12,755 nt of DNA from Thermoprotei archaeon (GTDB taxonomy: Archaea > Thermoproteota > Thermoprotei_A > Sulfolobales > Fervidicoccaceae). Of the stretch, positions 1-7,277 are shown one piece after another (the first letter of the stretch is position 1; every line of letters starts with the position of its first letter). A program made the position numbers and the translations under genes. Under the pieces are notes generated by a model that saw only the letters and a list, made by a program, of their open reading frames with translations, searched no databases and was not told the DNA's origin. The stretch spans positions 14,440-27,194 of the forward strand of contig JAEMPT010000106.1 of the NCBI GenBank assembly GCA_022759165.1, read 5' to 3'.

Positions 1-90
1 TCTCTCTTTATTTAATTTTGAAACTAAATGTGAAATTTCAGTCTAAAATAATAATCCTTATGACATACATAAAATAGGTGCTCAGGGCAA

Positions 91-858
91 ATGGTAGAGG
101 TTGGAGAGCTGCTACTTCTCCCGGGGATTCCCGCGGTATTGCATAAAAATACTGCCACGGCAATTATCGCTGATCTCCACCTTGGGTTTGAAGACGAGAT
201 GGCCGAAGTTGGAGTCTATCTCCCAAGAAGGCAACTTACTAAAGCTATCGCTTTAATAGAGGAGCTCAGGAACTTAGGGGCTAAGAGGCTTGTAATAAAC
301 GGCGACATAAAAAATAGCTTCAATAAGTTGACTTTCCAGGAAAGGGAAGAAATAATAAAGTTCTTCGGGAAAGCGAAGGATATATATGATGATGTCGTAT
401 TAGTAAGGGGCAACCACGACAATTATGTATCGATTATAACTGAGAAAATGGATGTCAGATTAGTTCCTCACTTAAAGCTTTCTGAACATATATTTATAAT
501 TCATGGACACAGGGAGTCAGAAGAAGCTTTGCAGCATAAAATAATCATAATAGGTCACGAGCACCCATCATTTAACATCAGAGATGAAATAGGTTCAGTC
601 TTAAAAATGCCGTGCTTCTTGAGAGTTCCCTTGAAATCGAGAAAGAAGGAAATCTTAGTTCTCCCTGCAGCAGGATTCTACCAATCAGGGAACCCCATTT
701 CACTTAGTTCGGAAGGATACCTTTCCCCGTTGATTAGAAAATACGGCGACATAAATATGGCGGTCCCAATAGTGATAGACACTGAAAGTAGAGATCTCAT
801 AGAATTCCCGCCTCTCGGTGCAATGGAGGGATTAGTTAGAATAGATGCTGGGAAGTGA
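91..858 (+). CDS. Calcineurin-like metallophosphoesterase (COG1407-type)
   Basis: Predicted two-metal phosphoesterase of the archaeal ICC-like family. It carries the metal-ligand motifs in order: D28-x-H30 in ADLHLG, G71-D72, the G107-N-H-D block, H138-G-H and G155-H-E-H158-P. The length of 255 aa suits the family. No signal peptide or membrane segment is seen, so it is probably cytoplasmic. Natural substrates of this family are mostly unknown, and the sequence does not say whether the target is a nucleotide, a protein or a nucleic acid. The ATG is preceded by AGGTGCTC (76-83), close to the archaeal Shine-Dalgarno AGGTGATC. It is the first gene of a three-gene run: its TGA overlaps the GTG proposed for the glycosyltransferase. 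AT-rich stretches at 5-16 and 42-54 could hold the promoter, but none stands out. Confidence 0.85.
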   Translation: MVEVGELLLLPGIPAVLHKNTATAIIADLHLGFEDEMAEVGVYLPRRQLTKAIALIEELRNLGAKRLVINGDIKNSFNKLTFQEREEIIKFFGKAKDIYDDVVLVRGNHDNYVSIITEKMDVRLVPHLKLSEHIFIIHGHRESEEALQHKIIIIGHEHPSFNIRDEIGSVLKMPCFLRVPLKSRKKEILVLPAAGFYQSGNPISLSSEGYLSPLIRKYGDINMAVPIVIDTESRDLIEFPPLGAMEGLVRIDAGK

Positions 859-1967
859 TCGTTTTGAGCAGTGAAAAAAGCAAGATCAGCATTATAGTCC
901 CTACTTTCAATGAAGCTGGCAACATGCATCCACTTCTTAGCAGAATAAAAAATGCATTAGAAGGAGAGAACTATGAAATCGTGATAGTGGATGATAGTAG
1001 CCCTGATAAAACCGCTGATAAAGCATTAGAAGCGGCAAGGGAGCTGGGGATCGAGGGAAGGGTTAAGGTTATCGTGAGAAACGGTGAGAGAGGCCTCTCT
1101 ACTGCTGTGGTCAAAGGTCTAGAGAATGCGGATGGTGATATAATGGTAGTTATGGATGGAGACCTCCAGCACCCGCCTGAGATGATAAAGAGCCTTATTT
1201 CCCCTATAATTAAGGAAGAGGCAGAAGTGTCGATAGGCGTGAGGAGAGGCAAAGGCTATCAGGGTCTATCCTTCCTACGAAGGATAGTATCGAAAGCGGC
1301 TTCAACGCTGTCAAAAATTCTTCTTCCGCAGACCAGGAACATCACAGACCCTATGTCGGGCTTTTTTGCCTTGAAAAAAGAAGTTTTCAGAAGGGCCAGG
1401 GGGAGTCTCAATCCTAAAGGGTTTAAAATTCTACTGGAGCTTATAGTTAAGGCTAATGTGCCGCGTGAGAAAATAAAAGAAGTAGAATTCGTCTTCGAAA
1501 GGAGAAGATGGGGAGAGAGTAAGCTTAATAGCAGGGAGGTCTTCAATTTCTTGTGGCATCTCCTAAATTTGAATGAATTCAGAATACTGAAATTCATGCT
1601 TGTTGGCATATCTGGCATCTTCGTTAATGAGGGAGTTCTATGGCTTTCCTATTACAAAGCAGGAATAATGTTGGAACTTTCCGCTGCCTTGGGTATAGAA
1701 AGCAGTATACTGAGCAATTATCTGCTCAATTCGATCTTCACCTTTAAGAAAAGGAAAGCGGGAAGCTTCATCGGTAGGATGGCAAGGTACCACATTTCGA
1801 CTGCCATCGGAGTGCTTATAAATTATGCTACTCTTTTGGTTCTCTCGAAAGCTCTACACGTTGAGGTTTTGCTTTCGAATTTGATCGGTATATTTCTCGG
1901 ATTCGTAGCAAATTACGCTCTCAGTGAGCGTTTTGTGTGGAAAGAATTAAGCGGTGATGAGACTTGA
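855..1967 (+). CDS. Dolichol-phosphate mannosyltransferase-like GT2 fused to GtrA membrane domain
   Basis: Membrane glycosyltransferase expected to move a sugar, typically mannose from GDP-mannose, to dolichol phosphate on the cytoplasmic face, giving a lipid-linked donor for surface glycosylation. Residues 10-230 are a GT-A family 2 domain with VPTFNEA (15-21), DDSSPD (46-51), the RNGERGLSTA block (75-84) and a metal-binding DGD at 101-103 followed by LQHPPE. Residues about 243-363 form a GtrA-like domain with four hydrophobic segments and a closing F-V-W motif, the same architecture as known archaeal DPM synthases. The length of 370 aa fits this fused form. The sugar specificity is inferred from the family. 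The start is uncertain: GTG at 855 gives a GTGA overlap with the upstream stop, whereas TTG at 864 follows AAGTGATC (853-860), a near-perfect ribosome-binding site, and may be the true start. Confidence 0.88.
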   Translation: MIVLSSEKSKISIIVPTFNEAGNMHPLLSRIKNALEGENYEIVIVDDSSPDKTADKALEAARELGIEGRVKVIVRNGERGLSTAVVKGLENADGDIMVVMDGDLQHPPEMIKSLISPIIKEEAEVSIGVRRGKGYQGLSFLRRIVSKAASTLSKILLPQTRNITDPMSGFFALKKEVFRRARGSLNPKGFKILLELIVKANVPREKIKEVEFVFERRRWGESKLNSREVFNFLWHLLNLNEFRILKFMLVGISGIFVNEGVLWLSYYKAGIMLELSAALGIESSILSNYLLNSIFTFKKRKAGSFIGRMARYHISTAIGVLINYATLLVLSKALHVEVLLSNLIGIFLGFVANYALSERFVWKELSGDET

Positions 1968-2575
1968 ACGCTAAGGAGGAAATGGATAAAATAGCTAAGG
2001 AAATTCTGACTTGCACCCGATGTGAGCTATATATTCACAGAAAAAAAGCCGTTCCTGGAATGGGGGCACTGAATAGCAAAATCGTTTTGGTGGGGGAAGC
2101 GCCTGGCAGAGAAGAGGACGAGTCCGGGTTTCCGTTCGTTGGTAGAGGTGGGAAAATTCTTGAGGCGTCCTTAGGAGAGTTGGGCGTAAAAAGATCCGAT
2201 GTATATATAACTAATGTCGTTAAGTGCCGACCACCGAAAAACAGGAGACCAAAAAGCATTGAAGTCCTTTCATGCTTACCTTACCTAGAGAAGGAGGTAT
2301 TACTCATTAACCCAACGGTGATAGTCCTACTAGGCGCTACGGCTGCTACGTATCTGTACGATGAATCTCTCCCTCTTACTAAACTTCCAAGAGCGAAAAA
2401 GCTTGAAAAGATAAGAGGAATACCAGGTCAAACGAAAATTCAGGGAAGAAGCTTCACAGCAGTAGCAACATATCACCCAGCAGCTGTATTAAGGAACAAA
2501 AAGCTAAAGACGAAATTCCTCGAAGACCTAAAGCTCGCCTTAGATTTAGCTCGATTTTCTTGTAGCTCTGTATGA
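1964..2575 (+). CDS. Family 4 uracil-DNA glycosylase (iron-sulfur)
   Basis: DNA repair glycosylase that removes uracil arising from cytosine deamination and starts base excision repair. The family-4 (UDGa) signature is complete. Four cysteines for the [4Fe-4S] cluster lie at C17-x2-C20 and C88-x15-C104. The active-site loop GEAPGREEDESGFPFVGR spans 44-61, NVVKCRP covers 84-90, and the minor-groove loop TYHPAA has H171. The second-motif spacer reads GRGG where family 4 more often has GRAG, a mild variation. The TTG start overlaps the glycosyltransferase stop as TTGA and is supported by GGTGA at 1953-1957, 6 nt upstream. The gene therefore looks translationally coupled to the two upstream genes. 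Its last 30 bp overlap the convergent protease gene. Confidence 0.92.
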   Translation: MNAKEEMDKIAKEILTCTRCELYIHRKKAVPGMGALNSKIVLVGEAPGREEDESGFPFVGRGGKILEASLGELGVKRSDVYITNVVKCRPPKNRRPKSIEVLSCLPYLEKEVLLINPTVIVLLGATAATYLYDESLPLTKLPRAKKLEKIRGIPGQTKIQGRSFTAVATYHPAAVLRNKKLKTKFLEDLKLALDLARFSCSSV

Positions 2576-4333
2576 AGCTAGGGCTATAAACGTAGAGAGC
2601 ATTCCCCCGAATGTCCAAACTATCATGAGAGATGCGAGTATGCTTTCCAAGGGGAAAACCGTTTTAATGCCCGAGCCACTAATATTTTGTCCTTGTTGTA
2701 AAGACAGGAAAAGGATGGGAATCGACCAAGAAAGAGCTGAAAGCTCCATATTGACCTTTGTCTCATTAATGAGCCCGCTGTACGTAGAATACTCCATATA
2801 TTCTGGTGTCACGATTGTCGTGAGGCCGTTTCTTAGGATATTAGAGTAAATAATGCTGAAAATAGTGGAAGCCTCCGAATAGTAATAAGAAATGGACTCT
2901 TCGCTCTGCGAGTTTATAGAGAAGATAAGAGAGGAAATGTCGGAGTTTAACTCTGAGAGAAGAGCGTACTTCAGAAAGATCTCCGAAGACGCATTCAAGG
3001 AAACAGCCTTTTCATAATTTTCTGATAGCTCTGCGATGTAAGCGTCAAGTTCAGCGCTACCCATGTCTTGGGATATTGCTCGGGCATAATTGAGAGACGC
3101 TTCCGAATATCTCTCGAAGGCATCTAATGAAGAGGACACTTGCTGAATAGTAACTCGAGGATAACCACTCCAATTTAGTGATGCCAAGGCTATCCATGTC
3201 CTAGCTGCCTCGATTCGTCCAGCTGTATTAGAAGCGTATTGTAATGTTTCATTTAGTGTAGACGAGTTCATCCCATAATTTATGTATTGTTCCGCTGTCC
3301 ATAGCCTAGATTCAGCAGTGGAAATAGCTTCTAAAGCGGGAATTGATATCGAGCTTCCATTTACAATGGAATATTCGATCTCCTTAAGGCTCCGCTTTTC
3401 CTGTTGGAGTGTATAATTTAGTCCAGATAGATACTCTTTAGCTTTTTCTAAAGAAGTGTAATTGTTCAACAGATCGTTGTACATGGCCGAGACATAAAGT
3501 GAGATCGCCAAGCTTGCAGCCGTATAATTTCTGCCAAAACTAAGCTGCTTCATGATCTCTTCCGCTTCGGTCGAGTTAATTAAGGATCTATCAAAAGATG
3601 CTGACTTATTCAAGAAATCCAACGCCGCTTTTCCCATCACCTCTGATACTTGCGGTGGATAAGCGAACCCTCCGGGAGGGTAGGCATTTGTCAGGTTGAA
3701 CCCCATCAGCAATGAATATAGAGATATAACCCCTGAAGAAGGCAAAAGCTCAATTTTAGCGCATTGATTTTGTAATTCTCGACCCTCTGCGAAATAATTC
3801 GATACCGGTAACGCGAAAGCTTGGGCCCCTGCGCTACATGAAGCAGAAGCTTTTTCTTTCACTCCTCCTATCATGACTGACAGCCCTCCTGGGCTAACAG
3901 CTCCTGTAATAACTGTGGAGTATAGATTAGGGGGTGCCTGTTTGCCAGATGAAAGGATGTAAAATGCTTCAGCTATTCCGAGGCTAGCGCTTGGACCTTC
4001 AATTCCCGCGAGGTTTGATTCGAATGTTATTCGTGCATCGTATTCAAATGGATCTTTGTCTGAAAGTAACAGAGAAGTGTAAAAAGCCACCAATGATGAA
4101 TAAAGGGTATCATTACCTATGCTAGAGGCTCCATTTACATTCAAGTTCCCAGTGCCATTTTGCAATAGATAAATGCCCAACTTTATTACCGAACCACCCG
4201 AATTTGTAACTGCTGGAACAAATATCTCAATGCTACTTGGGGTACTTGTAGCGAATGCTACCTCTGGAGTCATCATTAAAATAGCTAGTATAAATGTAGC
4301 TGAAACTTTAAGAGCTTTTTCGTCCAATATCAA
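2546..4333 (-). CDS. Secreted, membrane-anchored Lon-fold archaeal serine protease (COG1750-type)
   Basis: Predicted extracytoplasmic Ser-Lys peptidase. Residues 1-28 look like a signal peptide (hydrophobic 12-22, AFA at 26-28). The proteolytic domain follows, with G113-P-S115-A-S and G156-G-V-K159-E-K. The 44-residue spacing between S115 and K159 matches the nucleophile-lysine spacing of Lon (S16) proteases. There is no ATPase domain. Residues about 230-530 are helix-rich, and one hydrophobic segment at about 568-587 is followed by a basic tail, so the body should face outward with a cytoplasmic C-terminus. There are 15 N-x-S/T sequons, fitting glycosylation outside the cell. Substrates are unknown. 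The start is TTG. A TATA-like CTTAAAAG at 4355-4362 lies about 25 nt upstream, so the message may be nearly leaderless; a second TTG at 4327 is an alternative. Confidence 0.85.
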   Translation of the reverse strand: MILDEKALKVSATFILAILMMTPEVAFATSTPSSIEIFVPAVTNSGGSVIKLGIYLLQNGTGNLNVNGASSIGNDTLYSSLVAFYTSLLLSDKDPFEYDARITFESNLAGIEGPSASLGIAEAFYILSSGKQAPPNLYSTVITGAVSPGGLSVMIGGVKEKASASCSAGAQAFALPVSNYFAEGRELQNQCAKIELLPSSGVISLYSLLMGFNLTNAYPPGGFAYPPQVSEVMGKAALDFLNKSASFDRSLINSTEAEEIMKQLSFGRNYTAASLAISLYVSAMYNDLLNNYTSLEKAKEYLSGLNYTLQQEKRSLKEIEYSIVNGSSISIPALEAISTAESRLWTAEQYINYGMNSSTLNETLQYASNTAGRIEAARTWIALASLNWSGYPRVTIQQVSSSLDAFERYSEASLNYARAISQDMGSAELDAYIAELSENYEKAVSLNASSEIFLKYALLSELNSDISSLIFSINSQSEESISYYYSEASTIFSIIYSNILRNGLTTIVTPEYMEYSTYSGLINETKVNMELSALSWSIPILFLSLQQGQNISGSGIKTVFPLESILASLMIVWTFGGMLSTFIALASYRATRKSS

Positions 4334-4354
4334 TTACTCCCTCTTGATACGTTA

Positions 4355-4362
4355 CTTTTAAG
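4355..4362 (-). promoter_or_regulatory. Possible TATA element of the protease gene
   Basis: On the minus strand this reads CTTAAAAG. Its centre lies about 25 nt before the TTG at 4333, the usual archaeal TATA-to-transcription-start distance, implying a very short or absent leader. An alternative AT-rich element lies further up at about 4380-4390. Confidence 0.35.
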
Positions 4363-4385
4363 AATTCAACTGAGGTATTGATATT

Positions 4386-4519
4386 TTTTGCTCATTATCG
4401 GAGGAGCGCAAAGCTTTAGTTTCCTATTGTATCATTGACTTTAACACTGAATTGATGACTTTCTAGAGCTAGAGTTTTATATGTATTTGCCGATATAAAT
4501 GAGGAAATGATGAGCAAAA
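4386..4519. repeat. 10-bp inverted repeat flanking the divergent promoter gap
   Basis: TTTTGCTCAT at 4386-4395 recurs as its exact reverse complement ATGAGCAAAA at 4510-4519. The copies sit near the transcription-start zones of the protease (minus) and the coiled-coil gene (plus). They could be operator half-sites for a shared regulator, but one 10-bp repeat in an AT-rich gap can also be chance. Confidence 0.25.
4475..4482 (+). promoter_or_regulatory. TATA box of the small coiled-coil gene
   Basis: TTTTATAT sits in the gap between the divergent genes. Transcription would start about 25 nt downstream, near 4503-4507, giving a leader of about 50 nt that contains GGTGA at 4546-4550. Confidence 0.5.
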
Positions 4520-4555
4520 CACTAAACCTTAACAAACAAGGTATCGGTGAAGAAA

Positions 4556-5014
4556 ATGAACAGGGACAAAATGCTCGAGTTAAAGAAGTTCTTGGAAGAC
4601 GAAATTAGCAAGAAGAAGAGAGAGTTGGAATATCTTGAATTCCTTCTAGCTTACATTGAAGGTGCTTTGGGAAAAGCACCCGAGCGAGATGCTGCGATGA
4701 AGGAAGAGAATATTATGGAAGTAAGATCGGGAAAAGAAACGATCGCTTTAATTTTGAGGACAGCTAATGGGGTAAAAGCAAGGCTACTTTTTGAAGTCAA
4801 AAATAGCCCCGAAATTTTAAGCGAGGTCAAAAGGCAGGTCGAGATAATAGACGAGAATGCACGAGTGTCAGTAGCTGAAGATAAAAATTACATAAGAGAG
4901 ATCAGCGTTGAATCCAAATCGCTCACTCCCGTCATAATGAGTGGGATAGCCGAAGCGCTAAAGCTATTAACACTAGATATTTACAACCAAAAAGGGACAC
5001 GCTCCGTAGCTTAA
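4556..5014 (+). CDS. Small coiled-coil protein of unknown function
   Basis: I do not recognise this family. From the ATG at 4556 the product has 152 residues. The first 45 or so are strongly charged and helical with heptad-like leucines, suggesting a coiled coil. A second part, from about residue 55 to 145, alternates short hydrophobic strands and helices, so it may be a small alpha/beta domain. No cysteine, signal peptide or membrane segment is present. The reading frame extends back to a GTG at 4547, but that GTG lies inside GGTGA (4546-4550), which is a good ribosome-binding site 5 nt before the ATG, so ATG is preferred. The gene has its own TATA box and is divergent from the secreted protease. 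Oligomerisation is likely; a specific role cannot be given. Confidence 0.75.
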   Translation: MNRDKMLELKKFLEDEISKKKRELEYLEFLLAYIEGALGKAPERDAAMKEENIMEVRSGKETIALILRTANGVKARLLFEVKNSPEILSEVKRQVEIIDENARVSVAEDKNYIREISVESKSLTPVIMSGIAEALKLLTLDIYNQKGTRSVA

Positions 5015-5329
5015 AAAAAGAGATGTTTTTAGAAGCATCGAATGCATTTATTTTAATCGGGATCGCAACGAATGCTTATCATTATGAGGAGTTAGGAAGA
5101 AATTTCTAAAACTTTCTTGAAGTCTGAAGTAACGATGATCGCCCATAGAATTGTTCGGAGGCTTAGCTCGAGGTTGAATCCCGAAGCATAGAGATGTAAT
5201 TTTGAAGTTTTCACCATAGCGAAAAACATTGCTGGAAAACTGAGTTCTTTGATTTAAAAAAATCCATAGCTTTATATTTCTAGGGTTCTCTTGCTTTTTT
5301 TATTGAGGCCCAGTAGAGGGTTTCAAATT
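5015..5329. other. Intergenic gap between convergent genes
   Basis: This stretch of 315 bases separates the 3' ends of the coiled-coil gene and the DNA ligase. I see no convincing reading frame or tRNA. Short T-runs at 5025-5029 (plus) and 5256-5262 (minus) may end the two transcripts. A weak 5-bp stem, TTCGG/CCGAA, lies around 5155-5187. A TATA-like TTTATATT at 5271-5278 faces the ligase gene, but no gene follows it on the plus strand. Confidence 0.5.
5256..5262 (-). terminator. Poly-T terminator after DNA ligase
   Basis: Seven consecutive T on the minus strand (GGATTTTTTTAAATC), about 70 nt past the ligase stop. Archaeal transcription commonly ends at such T-runs without a strong hairpin. 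Confidence 0.45.
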
Positions 5330-7150
5330 TCAGGGCTCTCCGGTTTCAGCTGGCTCTGTTGGCTCTTCCTCCAACTTTTTGAGTTGCTGTCTATACATCT
5401 CGACCAGTTCCTTGCAAGTGGTCGCATCCTCAGGATTTTTATCTTCTCTCCACCTAATGAAGCGGGGGAATCTTATGCTGATGCCTGTCCCTGGCGCGAG
5501 GGTATCCCTAGCGCAGGAATGTAGCGGACTCAATGTCAGCTCGGCCCCGATTACTTCGGCCACCTTTGTCGGCCTGACCCAAACATCAGGCTCTATATCG
5601 CTCTCCACCATCGGGTCCTTGTGATCTATTGCCAGCTCTTTAAGCTCAGCAGTCATTCTCTCTAGCTCTTCGTCAGTAAACCCGGTTCCTACTTTGCAGA
5701 CTGTTCTATATACATCTTCATTATCGTCGTATCCAGCCAGCAGCAGGGTGCTTAGCTTACCAGCTCTCTTTCCCTTTCCATAAAATGCCCCTACGACAAC
5801 GAGGTCTACAGAATCGGTCATCTCGCTCTTATAGTCTCTCTTGTACTTTATCCATAACCACCCGCGGTTTCCCGCCTGGTAAATGCTTTTCTCGCTGATA
5901 GACTTTACCATAACTCCCTCAGCACCATTGCTAATAGCTTCTAGGAAGAATTTTTCCAGCTCTTCCGGAGTCTCTGCTACTATGTACTTTGCTATTTCAA
6001 CGCGTTCATTAGGTTTAACTACTTTCTCTAATATCTCCCTCCTCTTCGGCAGAATTTCATTTGTAAGGTCCTTTCCATCTACATACAAAATATCGAAAAG
6101 AAAGACCTTTACGGGGACTTCTTTCATAGCTTTATGTATTTCATGCTTTCTTTTCCTAGTCATCAGAATTTGAAATGGTCTCATTTCCCCGCTATCTGGG
6201 TCGAAAGGTACGATCTCGCCTTCAACGATTGCTTCTTTCGCGCTTATGCTTCCTCTTATGGCCTCGACTACGTCCGGGTACTGATGCGTTATATTTTCAA
6301 GCCTTCTGGAAAATATTTGCACCTCATTCTCGCTGTAGTGAATTTGAGCTCTTTCCCCATCGTATTTATATTCGACATATGCCCTGCCCCCCACCTTTTC
6401 CAGCATCTCCTTAGGATCCCTGTGCCTTTCCGCCAGCATGGGCCTAATCGGTATTCCAAAGGTCGGGGTAATGTTTTTTAAATATTCCAGGCCGTGATAT
6501 GCAAGCTGTTCAGCTATGTCCCCAAGGTCTGCTCTTAAATTATATGCTCTTTCTATAAACAGTCTCGCGTTTTTTGACCCACCATAAGCTATGGCTAGAG
6601 CATCCATTATCGTGGCGTCTCCTATGTTAATTCTGAGCCTACCTTCTACGAACCTTACTATATACCTAGCTTCAATCGGAGTGGCCTCTTTTATGAGAGC
6701 GGAAAGTATCCTGAGCTTGAGGTCCCTGCTGCCTTCACCTTCGGCGGTCGCTATCTTCACTAATGATTCGTATACTTTGGTAACGGTTAGTTTCTCTTTC
6801 TCGCCTCCCCCGATAAATTGAAGAAGCCCTCCGCCTCCCTTTGGCTTGACAGTTTTCAGATATTCCGCTACCTTTCCAAGATCCCCGCTTTCTTTGAAAC
6901 GCGCGTCCACTTCTTCTTCCCTGATGTTCGTTGCCATACTGATAGCCTTTATGAGAAGCTTTTCTGCGACTCCTAGCTCTGGAAGCCCCTTCCAGTCTGG
7001 CCACAGTCTGCCCTGGAGTAGATATACTACCTTTCTGATTTCCTCTCTGGGGGTAATCTTAAATAGGTCTACGAGGGTATTCGTTAAGGCAATCCTAGAA
7101 GAAATCCTCCCCAATTCGTCTAGTGCTTTAGCGAGTATTTCAAATTCCAT
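5330..7150 (-). CDS. lig: ATP-dependent DNA ligase
   Basis: Replicative and repair ligase that seals nicks using ATP. The nucleotidyltransferase core has motif I K-Y-D-G-E-R (adenylated lysine about residue 262), motif III around F-D-I-L-Y-V-D-G, motif IV E-G-V-M-V-K and motif V W-I-K-Y-K-R. The OB-fold end has GKRAGKLSTLL and the RFPRF-x-R-x-R-x-D-K block. An N-terminal DNA-binding domain of about 230 residues precedes the core. The length of 606 aa is normal for archaeal ligases. The frame runs back to TTG at 7165, but ATG at 7150 is preferred: GAGGAAG lies just upstream of it and known archaeal ligases begin at the equivalent MxFxxLA. Where related ligases have a Q-x-x-F-F-type PCNA contact, this one has a glycine-rich GGGGLLQFIGGG. 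The C-terminus is a short acidic, proline-rich tail. A TATA-like element lies at 7189-7196. Confidence 0.96.
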   Translation of the reverse strand: MEFEILAKALDELGRISSRIALTNTLVDLFKITPREEIRKVVYLLQGRLWPDWKGLPELGVAEKLLIKAISMATNIREEEVDARFKESGDLGKVAEYLKTVKPKGGGGLLQFIGGGEKEKLTVTKVYESLVKIATAEGEGSRDLKLRILSALIKEATPIEARYIVRFVEGRLRINIGDATIMDALAIAYGGSKNARLFIERAYNLRADLGDIAEQLAYHGLEYLKNITPTFGIPIRPMLAERHRDPKEMLEKVGGRAYVEYKYDGERAQIHYSENEVQIFSRRLENITHQYPDVVEAIRGSISAKEAIVEGEIVPFDPDSGEMRPFQILMTRKRKHEIHKAMKEVPVKVFLFDILYVDGKDLTNEILPKRREILEKVVKPNERVEIAKYIVAETPEELEKFFLEAISNGAEGVMVKSISEKSIYQAGNRGWLWIKYKRDYKSEMTDSVDLVVVGAFYGKGKRAGKLSTLLLAGYDDNEDVYRTVCKVGTGFTDEELERMTAELKELAIDHKDPMVESDIEPDVWVRPTKVAEVIGAELTLSPLHSCARDTLAPGTGISIRFPRFIRWREDKNPEDATTCKELVEMYRQQLKKLEEEPTEPAETGEP

Positions 7151-7188
7151 AGCGGTCTTCCTCAATAATAATTTAATTAGCTGAAATC

Positions 7189-7196
7189 ATATTTAA
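7189..7196 (-). promoter_or_regulatory. Possible TATA element of DNA ligase
   Basis: TTAAATAT on the minus strand. A start about 25 nt downstream (near 7167) would give a leader of roughly 17 nt carrying GAGGAAG ahead of the ATG at 7150. Confidence 0.4.
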
Positions 7197-7200
7197 TTGT

Positions 7201-7266
7201 GCTGATGATGATAACCGGCAAGCTTGAGACCGAAGAGTTGATGATATCTCAGAGTTAATCTGAAGC
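7201..7266 (+). ncRNA. Candidate box C/D guide sRNA
   Basis: Boxes occur in archaeal order and spacing. C box ATGATGA is at 7205-7211, D' CCGA (one mismatch to CTGA) at 7230-7233, C' TTGATGA at 7238-7244 and D CTGA at 7260-7263. D'-C' spacing is 4 nt, the two guide regions are 18 and 15 nt, and the C-to-D span is 59 nt, typical of archaeal sRNAs that direct ribose 2'-O-methylation of rRNA or tRNA. GCT at 7201-7203 can pair with AGC at 7264-7266 as a short terminal stem. An AT-rich TATA-like stretch at 7168-7178 lies about 25 nt upstream. It occupies the gap between AMMECR1 and DNA ligase, antisense to their transcription. I could not assign targets. Chance is possible because the D' box is imperfect and the terminal stem is short. 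Confidence 0.42.
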
Positions 7267-7277
7267 CGGATTTGATC

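Noticed and set aside
4441..4460. CTGA followed by TTGATGA in the divergent promoter gap
   Set aside because: The spacer is only 1 nt and partner C and D boxes are missing, so it is not a credible guide RNA.
4510..4608. Short plus-strand frame of 32 codons beginning ATGAGC upstream of the coiled-coil gene
   Set aside because: It overlaps the start of the better-supported gene in another frame and lacks a good ribosome-binding site.
5085..5190. Possible structured RNA or tRNA-like T-arm (GAGGTTGAATCCCG) in the gap before the ligase
   Set aside because: No acceptor or anticodon arms can be folded and stem pairing is poor; C/D boxes there are incomplete.
5290..7184. Several plus-strand frames of 76-115 codons opposite the DNA ligase
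   Set aside because: They are antisense to a complete, motif-rich ligase gene and have no recognisable domains or start signals.
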